A stretch of DNA of 32,809 bases from contig PLMK01000080.1 of assembly GCA_003142475.1 (NCBI GenBank), forward strand, positions 1 through 32,809, in the 5' to 3' direction. Source of the DNA: Ignavibacteriota bacterium. Its GTDB lineage: Bacteria > Bacteroidota > Ignavibacteria > UBA10030. The position numbers and the translations under genes were made by a program. Shown here one piece after another: positions 25,048 through 32,809 of the stretch (the stretch's first letter is position 1; each line of letters opens with the position of its first letter). Under the pieces are notes generated by a model. That model was not told where the DNA came from, made no database searches, and saw only the letters and a list, made by a program, of their open reading frames with translations.

Positions 25048-26073
25048 TTATGTTCGTACTGCTTTGATGAATGCTTGTATATTCTCTGAACTGACTCCTG
25101 GCGGCATTCCACCTCCACAAGAAAAAATAATTTTTGATTTGTCTTGTAAAGAATTTACAAGCTGAGTAGTGACTTCCCTCACTTTAGTAACATCGCCGCT
25201 TGCCAATACATCACGGGGAGGAATATTGCCGAGCAGTGTGACTTTATGCTGTGTCAACTGTTGTAGTTCATTCAACGTAATATCGAAACCCATATTGAAC
25301 AAGTTTACACCAATCTCCGGTAAAAGAGGAGCCGAGACTTTACAGGGGGCATCGTTGTGCAGAAATTTGACGGAGACATTTGCATCGTACAATTCTTTAA
25401 AGTACGGCATGCCAAAATTACGGAACTCCTCTTCGCCCATAAATCCGATTATGTCATCCAACAAAAAAATGCCGTCAATAGACGGAAATGTTTCCATTTG
25501 CAGATGGAGCCAATCTTTGAGATACAGAGTAATCTTTTTCATAAGCGCTTCGGCTTTTTCTGGCTGCATCATCATCGTTGTTAAGAATTCTGTCGAACCC
25601 ATCAGATAGCTGGCAATGTTCAGCGGGCCGCGGGCAACTGCAAATCGGATATTATGTCCTGCCGCTTCAATTTTTGGCTGGGCGAGTTTTAAGCGGTTCA
25701 GTACGAACGGCAACAGGCCATCTGTTTTCGGATTGGGCTGTGGTAACGAGTCGATATCATCGACGGATTGAATGACTTTATGAGCATGAGGAAATTCGTT
25801 TATCGGAAATATGCAGCGAGCTCCGAATGCTGACGGTTCCGTACACATACCGAATTCCGACCAAAACCCGGGGAGAAACATCACATCTGGGAAATCCTGG
25901 AGCGCTTTTAGATTTGCCTTCAACCATAATTCGTCGTTTGAAAAATAATCAAGAATATTAATACCATACCAATTCGGCAACCATGGGCAATCAATAATAA
26001 AACCAACCGGCAACGGTTGTACGATTTCGTTCTTAATTATTTTCTGTAAAGTTATCCATTGTTGATCAGTCAT
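25048..26073 (-). CDS. UroD/MtaA-family corrinoid-dependent methyltransferase (candidate O-demethylase component)
   Basis: 341 residues, TIM-barrel size for the uroporphyrinogen-decarboxylase-like superfamily. AAGGA lies 8 bp before the ATG. The family includes true UroD, the Zn-dependent MtaA/MtbA/CmuA methyltransferases and methyltransferases of ether demethylation. The C-terminal metal-site region is modified: KFLHNDAPC (H239, D241, C244) replaces the usual H-x-C, while the second element SCGGGMPPG (C319) is present. The gene closes a four-gene run with a corrinoid protein, a homocysteine methyltransferase and a corrinoid-reactivation protein. That makes a heme-pathway role unlikely and methyl transfer to or from the corrinoid protein likely. 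The methyl donor is unknown. A methoxylated sugar such as 4-O-methylglucuronate is inferred from the GH115/GH43 neighbours. Confidence 0.82.
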   Translation of the reverse strand: MTDQQWITLQKIIKNEIVQPLPVGFIIDCPWLPNWYGINILDYFSNDELWLKANLKALQDFPDVMFLPGFWSEFGMCTEPSAFGARCIFPINEFPHAHKVIQSVDDIDSLPQPNPKTDGLLPFVLNRLKLAQPKIEAAGHNIRFAVARGPLNIASYLMGSTEFLTTMMMQPEKAEALMKKITLYLKDWLHLQMETFPSIDGIFLLDDIIGFMGEEEFRNFGMPYFKELYDANVSVKFLHNDAPCKVSAPLLPEIGVNLFNMGFDITLNELQQLTQHKVTLLGNIPPRDVLASGDVTKVREVTTQLVNSLQDKSKIIFSCGGGMPPGVSSENIQAFIKAVRT

Positions 26074-26147
26074 TCTTTCTATCCTTTTTATCCGTTAAAA
26101 GATCTCCTTCTTTTTCCTTATAAGCTTATCCTATGAATTTATCTTTG

Positions 26148-26894
26148 TTAATTTGTTCGTTTTGTTTTTCCTCTACGGTATGCGCGATATGTGCAATCCT
26201 TCATACCGCATGTATCACAGGTATAATTAACTTTTTTTACTTCCGTCCCCACACCAATAATTCCACTTACAGATTTGATTGGTACCATTAATGCGGAATC
26301 GGTCAGTACAATTCCACAAAAATTGACTGGAAAGAATGAAAATAGGAGATGTTGTTCTGATACAGACCAATCGCAATAACCTGGACTATATCTGTTTGTG
26401 ATTTTGAGCCCTCGCATCTGCATCTGCTTCTCGATGTGATCCTGGAGCACGTCGGTTGTTTGTTCTTCCGTTACCGATGCAACAATATCAACCAAATAAC
26501 TTAACGCGATATCACCTTCGGTAGACAATGTTTTCGCCCAGGTTTCCATCGCTGGTCCGATGGTAGAAATAAACAATGCTGCCTTTTCGGATTTCCTGAG
26601 TTGGCTGGTGACAATCTTATGTAATTTAAAAAACTTGTCACCAACAAATAATCCGTCGTTTCGATCGTCGGATTTATTGACATCGAGGAGCCGATAGCCC
26701 GCTTGTATTTCACAATGACTTGGCAGTTGGGAAAGAACATCGTCGACCATCTCTTCAAAATGTACCGGAATTGCACCCTCTGTATATCCAAGTGCTAACT
26801 CGATATCATTTTTATTTACCGTCAGATCCCTGAAGTTAATTTTGACTTCAAAGGTGTCTTTTTCTCGTTCTACTTGAGGAATGACAATTTCCAT
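26148..26894 (-). CDS. Stand-alone MetH-type corrinoid reactivation (AdoMet-binding) protein with Cys-rich tail
   Basis: 248 residues. The second half carries the fingerprint of the methionine-synthase activation domain: RYSPGYCDWSVSEQHLLF (168-185), then GIVLTDSALMVPIKSVSGIIG (194-214). In MetH this domain binds AdoMet for reductive methylation of oxidised cob(II)alamin. The first 110 residues include YTEGAIPVHFEEMVDDVL, as in other free-standing members. The C-terminus adds C226-x2-C229-x4-C234, a possible metal or Fe-S site not seen in MetH. The ATG overlaps the stop of the homocysteine methyltransferase gene (TGATG), implying translational coupling. It most likely keeps the neighbouring corrinoid protein in the active state. 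Confidence 0.87.
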   Translation of the reverse strand: MEIVIPQVEREKDTFEVKINFRDLTVNKNDIELALGYTEGAIPVHFEEMVDDVLSQLPSHCEIQAGYRLLDVNKSDDRNDGLFVGDKFFKLHKIVTSQLRKSEKAALFISTIGPAMETWAKTLSTEGDIALSYLVDIVASVTEEQTTDVLQDHIEKQMQMRGLKITNRYSPGYCDWSVSEQHLLFSFFPVNFCGIVLTDSALMVPIKSVSGIIGVGTEVKKVNYTCDTCGMKDCTYRAYRRGKTKRTN

Positions 26895-27778
26895 CAGTGA
26901 ACTCTAATCGCATGAACTAATCCCTGGATATGTGCCGGTGTCGTACCACAGCAACCACCGATAATATTCGCTCCGGATTTTATTAACTCCCCAACCTTCG
27001 CCGCCATCTTTTCCGGTGTTTCTGGAAATACTGCTTTACCATCTTGAAAAACTGGTTTTCCTGCATTCGCATGAACAAGAATAGGAGTTATTGGATCAAT
27101 ACTTCTGATTTCCTGCACTATATCAATCATTTGATCGAATCCATTTCCGCAATTCGTTCCAATAATAGAAACACCAACCTCTTTAACCGCCTGAACCATT
27201 TCAGCAGGTGAAACACCCATCATAGTTCGGTATTCGCCGCTGACTGTTTTCTCAAAGGTGAAGGTACACGCCACTTCCAAATCGGTAGTCTCCCGAGCTG
27301 CCCGAATCGCGAGACACGCTTCATCGACAGCAGACATGGTTTCAATGCAAAGAGCGTCAACCCCACCTTTTTTAAGTGCTTCAGCTTGGATACAAAATCC
27401 GTCGTAGAGTGCTTCTTCAGAAACTTCTCCCATCATCAATATCACACCTGTAGGACCGATCGAACCAAGTACGAGATGATCTACGCCTGCGGCTTCTCTC
27501 GATATAGCAGCAGCAGTTTTATTTAATTCGGCAGTACGGTCTTGCAATCCGTAATGTTCCAATTTAGATGGACTGCCGCCAAAACTATTTGTGAGAATTA
27601 TATCAGCGCCAGCGTCGATATAACTTTTTGCAATTGCAAAAACATCATCGCGATGTGTGATGTTCCACAACTCCGGACATTCCCCCGGTTGCAATCCGCG
27701 CTGATGCAAGAATGTGCCCCATGCTCCATCTGAGACAAGGATTTTTTTATTTTTAAGAGCTGTAAGAAGTGAACTCAT
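26894..27778 (-). CDS. Homocysteine S-methyltransferase domain protein (single-module, MetH N-terminal-like)
   Basis: 294 residues, the length of one Hcy-binding module. Motifs: SDGAWGTFLHQRGL (16-29), NSFGGSPSKLEHYGL, GSIGPTGVIL, GTNCGNG with C210, and GGCCGTTPAHI with C276-C277. These three cysteines are the zinc ligands that activate homocysteine thiolate in MetH and BHMT-type enzymes. Folate-binding and cobalamin-binding modules are absent from this polypeptide. The cobalamin module is the separate gene just upstream (27844-28530), and no folate module is in the window. The gene is coupled to the reactivation protein by a TGATG overlap. Likely reaction: methyl-corrinoid protein plus homocysteine gives methionine. 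Acting on another thiol acceptor is possible but less likely. Confidence 0.9.
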   Translation of the reverse strand: MSSLLTALKNKKILVSDGAWGTFLHQRGLQPGECPELWNITHRDDVFAIAKSYIDAGADIILTNSFGGSPSKLEHYGLQDRTAELNKTAAAISREAAGVDHLVLGSIGPTGVILMMGEVSEEALYDGFCIQAEALKKGGVDALCIETMSAVDEACLAIRAARETTDLEVACTFTFEKTVSGEYRTMMGVSPAEMVQAVKEVGVSIIGTNCGNGFDQMIDIVQEIRSIDPITPILVHANAGKPVFQDGKAVFPETPEKMAAKVGELIKSGANIIGGCCGTTPAHIQGLVHAIRVH

Positions 27779-27843
27779 TATTATACTTTATCGATTTTTA
27801 TTGAACCACTATATCATCCAAAGGCGAGTGCTTTTTTATTTGC

Positions 27844-28530
27844 TTAGGCAGCACTAATCTTATCAAGAAATGTTACGGCACCTTGAGGATCATGAGAATA
27901 TCCATCAGCACCCATTTTCAAGGCAGCATCCATGGTCAGAGGTGCACCACCGACAATAACTTTAGTGGCTGGAAATTGTATTTTAATTTCCTGAACTGTT
28001 TTCGACATGTTGACCATTGTTGTTGTCAGCAAAGCGCTCAAACCAACTATGCAACCCGGAGTATTCTTGATTGCGTCTAAAAATTTTGTCGATTTAACAT
28101 CAACACCTAAGTCAATGACTTCCCAGCCGTTTCCTTCAACAACCATCCGAACAAGGTTTTTACCGATGTCATGCAAATCGCCGGCAACGGTTCCAAGTAC
28201 AAATTTTCCTTTTACTTTCACAGTCCCCGATTTAAAAAAAGGTTCAAGATGAGCCATAACAGCATGCATTGCTTTGGCTGCCATTAATAGCTCGGGGACA
28301 AACACTTCATTTCTACTGAATCGTTCCCCGATACGTTGCATACCATCATTGCACGCCTGCAGAATAGCATCGGGTCCGATAGCAGCATCCAATGCCTGCT
28401 TTGTCAATTCATCTGCTCCTTCCATACCTTTCATAGCGTTAGGATATGGTGAAGCCTTATTAATCTTTCCATTCTCAACACAGTGACTTATTCGTACAAC
28501 CAATTCATCCATTGCAGCATCCTTAGACAT
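27844..28530 (-). CDS. Corrinoid (cobalamin-binding) protein, MtaC/MtbC/MetH-module type
   Basis: 228 residues in two domains. A helical cap comes first (about 35-100: KQALDAAIGPDAILQACNDGMQRIGERF, EVFVPELLMAAKAM). A Rossmann B12-binding domain follows with GTVAGDLHDIGKNLV (113-127). D118, H120 and G123 form the DxHxxG motif whose His is the lower cobalt ligand. Later elements GLSALLTTTM and VIVGGAPLT fit the family's SxL and GG motifs. It is the methyl carrier of the module: it would be charged by the UroD-like methyltransferase and discharged to homocysteine. It follows GH43 after 165 bp and is followed by the homocysteine methyltransferase after 65 bp. The ribosome binding site is weak. 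Confidence 0.93.
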   Translation of the reverse strand: MSKDAAMDELVVRISHCVENGKINKASPYPNAMKGMEGADELTKQALDAAIGPDAILQACNDGMQRIGERFSRNEVFVPELLMAAKAMHAVMAHLEPFFKSGTVKVKGKFVLGTVAGDLHDIGKNLVRMVVEGNGWEVIDLGVDVKSTKFLDAIKNTPGCIVGLSALLTTTMVNMSKTVQEIKIQFPATKVIVGGAPLTMDAALKMGADGYSHDPQGAVTFLDKISAA

Positions 28531-28695
28531 TTTATTAAGAAATATTCAATTATATTTTTGTATTCAAAGTATTTATATTGGGTCTTACAGGAAAAAATAT
28601 TTTTATAATATAGTATTTACTTTTCCTTTAAGCTTCATAGAAGCGTTTTTTCTTTTCAAGAACATCTCAATTATTTTCCGGCTTAACAAGCAAAA

Positions 28696-30411
28696 TTATT
28701 TATAAACTTCATCATTTCCTTGATATTCGAACCAAGCATAATAAGACACATTTGTGCTGGGTTTGCCAAGCGAAGTCGCATATAAGGCATACATACAACC
28801 CACAAATCCTCCAGCGACTTTTGTGCTTAGATATTTTGCATCGACACTATCTTTCAACAAGCTCCATTCATTTGGTTTAAAAGAGTAGAAGAACGAATAG
28901 CTGTCTCCATTAGCCTCAATTTTTAAATCTAATTTCTTTCTGTATTGATCTTCACTCAGTTTTTTAAAAGTTATCAATTCCATTTGGCTGCTGGAGTCTG
29001 CATTATCACCGGATCTGTAGAGTTGGACCACTGATGCATTCTCATCTATTGATTTGCATAAGAAATAGAAATGCTTCTCATTTTGGAAAATCAGTAGTCC
29101 GGCTTTTTCATTTTGTGCTTTTGGTATAAAATGGATTTCAGTACTTGCTGATCCACAAAGATGCTGTTGCCGATGTCCTAAGAAACTAGGATTCATATTC
29201 CCAGCGCAGGTTTCTGATCTCAATTGAAGTGCTAAGTATCCCTTTCTTGTTGTCAGACTATACCATTGTTCATGAGGTGTTCTTAAAAACATCCAATCAC
29301 GATTTAATTGTTCCTTATCAAATTCATCTTTCCAAGTAAAGTTTCCGCTGTACTGCTTCTCGATATCTTCTTTATTTAGTGTGATCGGAAGCGGATAATG
29401 ATATTGCACTTTTTCTTTGCCAGGATTAATAACAGGCCAACCATTTTTCCATTTCACAGGAGCCAAAAATGTTTCTCTTCCTGTATTCACATATCCTTCT
29501 TCATAGGGTCGGTATGGTCTGCACCCCAAGAAAACTGTCCACCAATCACCTAGCTCAGTCTGAACGAAATCAGCATGTCCGGTACAAGTAATGGCAAATT
29601 CTCTTTTAGGATTTAAATGTCTTTGTGTAAGAATCGGATTATGCTTATAAGGCACATAAGGACCATCAACGTTTTTGCTTCTAAAAACGACCACAGAGTG
29701 TTGATCAGATGTTCCGCCTTCAGCAGCAATAATATAATAATAGCCGTCCCTTTGAAGAATATGAGGTCCTTCTATCCAAACAGGTTTTTTGCTAATGTTT
29801 ACGCCACCATTAACTAATATTTTTTCTTTACCAACAACCTTAAGATTTTCAATATCAAATTCATACATTCTTAGCGTTCTATGTCCATCATAAAGTGGCT
29901 TATTATCTGGAGGTATACTATTATAGAGTATATATGCTTTGCCATTTTGATCAAAAAACATCGAAGGATCTATCCCATTAATCTGAGGAATCCAAACGGG
30001 ATTAGACCATGGACCAGAAGCCGATTTTGAAGTTGCAATAAAATTTCCACCAATATCAACCAACGTACAGGTTACATAATAGGTACCGTTATGATATCTT
30101 ATCGCGGGAGCGAAGATACCTCGAGAAACTCCTTGGCCATCCAAATTCAATTGTTCTTGTCTATCCAGTACATAACCAATGAGTTTCCAGTCTACCAAGT
30201 CCTTACTATGAAAGACATTGATTCCCGGAAAATATGAGAATGTTGAGTTTACTAAATAATAATCGCTTCCAACCCTGCAAATACTCGGATCTGGATAGAA
30301 GCCTGCAAGAATTGGATTCGTGAATTCCTGCTTATTCTGTGCAGTCAAATTGCATATCAAAACAAGAAATAATACGTGGAATGATATTAATCGCAATGCT
30401 AATCTATTCAT
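28696..30411 (-). CDS. GH43 glycoside hydrolase, beta-xylosidase-type
   Basis: 571 residues. A signal peptide (LALRLISFHVLFLVLICNLTAQ) is followed by the five-bladed GH43 propeller: NPILAGFYPDPSICRVGSDYYLVNSTF with base D41, GIDPSMFFD with D148, and WIEGPHIL with acid E214. The three catalytic carboxylates are all present. A C-terminal beta-sandwich (about 360-565, with FTWKDEFDKEQLNRDWMFLRTP) is as found in XynB-type beta-xylosidases. Its start lies 3 bp after the GH115 stop (GGAAAGTAAGCCATG), so the two are co-translated. GH43 enzymes of this form act on beta-xylosides or alpha-arabinosides. Beside GH115 this indicates xylan trimming outside the cytoplasm. Confidence 0.92.
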   Translation of the reverse strand: MNRLALRLISFHVLFLVLICNLTAQNKQEFTNPILAGFYPDPSICRVGSDYYLVNSTFSYFPGINVFHSKDLVDWKLIGYVLDRQEQLNLDGQGVSRGIFAPAIRYHNGTYYVTCTLVDIGGNFIATSKSASGPWSNPVWIPQINGIDPSMFFDQNGKAYILYNSIPPDNKPLYDGHRTLRMYEFDIENLKVVGKEKILVNGGVNISKKPVWIEGPHILQRDGYYYIIAAEGGTSDQHSVVVFRSKNVDGPYVPYKHNPILTQRHLNPKREFAITCTGHADFVQTELGDWWTVFLGCRPYRPYEEGYVNTGRETFLAPVKWKNGWPVINPGKEKVQYHYPLPITLNKEDIEKQYSGNFTWKDEFDKEQLNRDWMFLRTPHEQWYSLTTRKGYLALQLRSETCAGNMNPSFLGHRQQHLCGSASTEIHFIPKAQNEKAGLLIFQNEKHFYFLCKSIDENASVVQLYRSGDNADSSSQMELITFKKLSEDQYRKKLDLKIEANGDSYSFFYSFKPNEWSLLKDSVDAKYLSTKVAGGFVGCMYALYATSLGKPSTNVSYYAWFEYQGNDEVYK

Positions 30412-30414
30412 GGC

Positions 30415-32809
30415 TTACTTTCCATTACCCAATCTTGTTATTCCATGAAAACTTTCCGGCGGCCCTAAATAGCTTGGTCTCACCTCACCTGTTTCTATGA
30501 CAATTTTTTGCAGTACAACTGCAGGATCGACCATCCAGAATTTTAATATATGTTCACCGGGCTTTTGGATTGAATGTATGGAAGTTTTTAATAGAACATT
30601 ATCACTCACTTCTTGATTCCACAAAAGAGGATATCGCCAATCCGGTATCGTATCATTTTCATGAATATTCACAATCTGCGGTTGTTCATCATCAAAGGAA
30701 ATCGCATAGCGTAATCCCTTGTTATTGAAATTAAGTATTGGAGATAAATACGTTTTTACTTTTACTTCTCCCTTGCTTAAAAGATGGACATTATATTCTA
30801 ATTTAGGACTATTATTAGCAGGAGATTGAACGTACTCAGCCACAGGCATTGGTGTCATCGCAGAACTTGTACGTCCTAAATTTGGAATTTCCAGCCAGTT
30901 TATAGGTGCGGCGCTGATCAATTTTGAAAAGTTATGAGCTTCCATTGATACGTAACCATTACTTTCAACAAATCTGTCGACATTTTCTCTCTTGGGAGCA
31001 GGCGGATTGTTAATTATTGCATGAACATCAACTCGATTATTCTCAGGGCCTATAATAGTAATCGGAACATCATGTTGTCCTATGTCTACTTTTTCCCAAT
31101 CGACACTAATCCATAGACGTTTTTCTGTTTCTACTTTCCCTTTATTCGGATAAATGTTCATCCAAGGTTTTCCTGTTTGGATAGAATACTCAAAAGGTTT
31201 TTTTCCGCGATTAAATACTTCGATATAATAAATCTGTTGGTTATATACATCGAACTCGGGCAGTACGGCTTTCTCTTTATAATTAGGCCACCAATTTTCT
31301 GAGCCTTCAATTGCAACACCCATTTCTGCACTTTCTGGCAATTGTATTTTTTTTACTTCCGGCATTGCATTCTTTTCCGGCTGCTGCCAGTTTGTGTAAC
31401 CGATGTGCGTCTGATCCATCATATGGTTCCACTTACCATTTGCGACTATTTTATTATAGTAGTATGTAATTGCTGAATCCTTGTTAAACAATTCTTTCGC
31501 TTTTTCAGCAAGATCATTCGTCCTTGCGCGCCCTTGTTTTGCATACAGATGATTCTTGCCCACAGTTACGTACAAATCATTGAGGTTTGCACATGCGACT
31601 GGTTGATGTAATACAAGTTGATAAAATGCATCTTTACAATTCGCAGGTAGCAAATCGTATATTCTCTGTGCTTTATCTGCCAATGCGTTGTATTCAGCAA
31701 CAACTGTTTCTGCTTCTCGGTAATTAACTAAACTGTAAGTTTCTGGTGAGAGCATTTCCGGTTTGCGGCGCGAATTAAATTTTGTGTACGTATTTAGAAT
31801 TTCGGCAATCTCTTTCGCGTGTTCAGCGCCGAACTGTTCTTCTGCCCACTGTCGAGTATATTCAGGCAAATCCTGTGCTGATATTTTTTCGGGATTCCAG
31901 GCATAATCTAAAAAGAACTCTATCGGAAATTCCATCGGTTTTAAATCGCCAACGTTTAAAATCCAAATTCGGTCCGCTCCATATTCGTACGCAAGATGCA
32001 TTTGTTCCCAGACACGTTCAATCTGATTTGTATTTAACCATTTATAGTTACGGGGTCCCCCCACAAAATCGCAATGGTAATAAATTCCGTAGCCGCCTGA
32101 ATGTGGTGGATCGGTCAAGTTTGGAAGTCTGCGGATATTTCCCCAATTGTCATCGCACAATAATATTGTTATATCGTCGGGAACACGCATACCCTTGTCG
32201 TAATAATCTTGTACTTCTTTATACAGTGCCCATACTTGGGGAATGCGTGTTATATCTTTGCCCATAACTTCACTGAGAATGTGGCGCTGGTCTGCAACAA
32301 TATTCTGAAGCAAATCGATGTTTGCACCTTCGCTCATCGGTTCATCACCGTCGCCGCGCATCGCAAGCGTGACGACCTTTTCATACTCTTTTGTTCTTCG
32401 GATGCCTTCCTCCCAGAATTTTCGCAGAGATGGGGCATTCTTTGAGTAGTCCCAGCTCCCTCTGCCATTCCCGGCCCATTCCCATTCTTTCCATGCCCGC
32501 ATCATCGGTTCATGATGCGACGTGCCCATGACAATACCATATTCATCCGCAAGTTTCGGATTTAAGGTATCATCAGTATTAAACGAATTATCCCACATCG
32601 CAGGCCAAAGATAATTTCCTTTCAAGCGTAGAATAAGCTCGAAGATGTGTTCATAAAACTTACTATTAAACCCTCCAAACTTTTCATGTGCAAATCCAGA
32701 AAGTGCGGGTGCTTCATCATTCAGGAAAATACCTCTATATTTTACTTTTGGTTCGCCTTGTGTGTACTTGCCAGGCAGAATATATATACTGGATTTCTTC
32801 TTCGGCGGC
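30415..32809 (-). CDS. GH115 alpha-glucuronidase (partial, 5' end outside window)
   Basis: The frame is open from the right window edge to the stop at 30415 (about 798 codons). Reading begins before any start codon, at IYILPGKYTQ, and the internal ATG at 32625 is not the true start because conserved sequence precedes it. Family GH115 blocks are unmistakable: VKYRGIFLNDEAPALSG, EKFGGFNSKFYEH, LKGNYLWPAMW, YGIVMGTSHHEPMMRAWKEW, LLCDDNWGNIRRLP, GGYGIYYHCDFVGGPRNYKW and WILNVGDLKPMEFP. A C-terminal beta-sandwich region (SMEAHNFSK, MTPMPVAEYV) is also typical. GH115 enzymes release glucuronic or 4-O-methylglucuronic acid from internal or terminal alpha-1,2 branches of xylan, and act on related gums. 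It is the strongest substrate marker of the region. Confidence 0.94.
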   Translation of the reverse strand, partial: PPKKKSSIYILPGKYTQGEPKVKYRGIFLNDEAPALSGFAHEKFGGFNSKFYEHIFELILRLKGNYLWPAMWDNSFNTDDTLNPKLADEYGIVMGTSHHEPMMRAWKEWEWAGNGRGSWDYSKNAPSLRKFWEEGIRRTKEYEKVVTLAMRGDGDEPMSEGANIDLLQNIVADQRHILSEVMGKDITRIPQVWALYKEVQDYYDKGMRVPDDITILLCDDNWGNIRRLPNLTDPPHSGGYGIYYHCDFVGGPRNYKWLNTNQIERVWEQMHLAYEYGADRIWILNVGDLKPMEFPIEFFLDYAWNPEKISAQDLPEYTRQWAEEQFGAEHAKEIAEILNTYTKFNSRRKPEMLSPETYSLVNYREAETVVAEYNALADKAQRIYDLLPANCKDAFYQLVLHQPVACANLNDLYVTVGKNHLYAKQGRARTNDLAEKAKELFNKDSAITYYYNKIVANGKWNHMMDQTHIGYTNWQQPEKNAMPEVKKIQLPESAEMGVAIEGSENWWPNYKEKAVLPEFDVYNQQIYYIEVFNRGKKPFEYSIQTGKPWMNIYPNKGKVETEKRLWISVDWEKVDIGQHDVPITIIGPENNRVDVHAIINNPPAPKRENVDRFVESNGYVSMEAHNFSKLISAAPINWLEIPNLGRTSSAMTPMPVAEYVQSPANNSPKLEYNVHLLSKGEVKVKTYLSPILNFNNKGLRYAISFDDEQPQIVNIHENDTIPDWRYPLLWNQEVSDNVLLKTSIHSIQKPGEHILKFWMVDPAVVLQKIVIETGEVRPSYLGPPESFHGITRLGNGK

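Noticed and set aside
25048-26073. Annotating this gene as HemE (uroporphyrinogen decarboxylase)
   Set aside because: It has a Cys-containing C-terminal metal-site motif and sits in a corrinoid methyl-transfer operon. No other heme genes are near.
28632-28656. Plus-strand 5-bp hairpin (GCTTC-ATA-GAAGC) followed by GTTTTTTCTTTT
   Set aside because: It would terminate plus-strand transcription, but no plus-strand gene is present. The stem is short and lies in an AT-rich leader, so chance is likely.

Overview
The window looks like a carbohydrate-degradation region from a Bacteroidota/Ignavibacteriota-type (FCB superphylum) bacterium. Two large secreted proteins end in type IX secretion (T9SS) sorting domains with the NYPNPFNP signature. 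There is also a TonB-dependent receptor with a carboxypeptidase-regulatory N-terminus, a DUF5916 outer-membrane protein, and GH97/GH43/GH115 enzymes. Several starts have clear AAGGAG/GGAGG ribosome binding sites. The exact phylum cannot be fixed from this window. Every gene I can support lies on the minus strand, so transcription runs from high to low coordinates. Both ends cut through genes.

Region A (32.8 to about 19.0 kb, AT-rich): a GH115 alpha-glucuronidase (start outside the window) and a GH43 beta-xylosidase-type enzyme, 3 bp apart, point to glucuronoxylan as substrate. The next four genes form a corrinoid methyl-transfer module: a B12-binding protein, a homocysteine S-methyltransferase, a stand-alone MetH-type reactivation protein and a UroD/MtaA-family methyltransferase. 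Then come a secreted alpha/beta-hydrolase esterase, a GH97 alpha-glycosidase and a DUF5916 gene carrying three in-frame stop codons but no frameshift. GH115 enzymes release (4-O-methyl-)glucuronic acid. I therefore propose that the corrinoid module takes the methyl group of a methoxylated sugar, such as 4-O-methylglucuronate, and passes it to homocysteine. This is the most interesting hypothesis in the window, and it is an inference.

Region B (about 18.9 to 12.1 kb): a visibly GC-richer block holds a NagZ-like GH3, a GH116-type glycosidase and a PfkB-family sugar kinase. None has a signal peptide, so they look like an intracellular pathway. An identical 14-bp near-palindrome (TTGAACCGATTCAA) with central CG, like a LacI-family operator, lies on each side of the block. 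Just beyond it is a short remnant of a TonB-receptor 5' end (12165-12407), then a GPH-family sugar:cation symporter.

Region C (12.1 to 1 kb): GPH transporter, full-length TonB-dependent receptor (no SusD partner visible), a secreted beta-helix-like T9SS protein, a secreted FG-GAP/ASPIC/fibronectin-type T9SS protein followed by terminator-like hairpins, and a truncated sialate O-acetylesterase/acetylxylan-esterase-type SGNH enzyme at the left edge.

Taken together: secreted esterases and glycosidases would trim a decorated, probably glucuronoxylan-like polysaccharide, the TonB receptor and GPH symporter would import fragments, and cytoplasmic GH3/GH116/PfkB would finish hydrolysis and phosphorylation. 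The corrinoid module would deal with methyl groups. No rRNA, tRNA, CRISPR array or insertion sequence was recognised.
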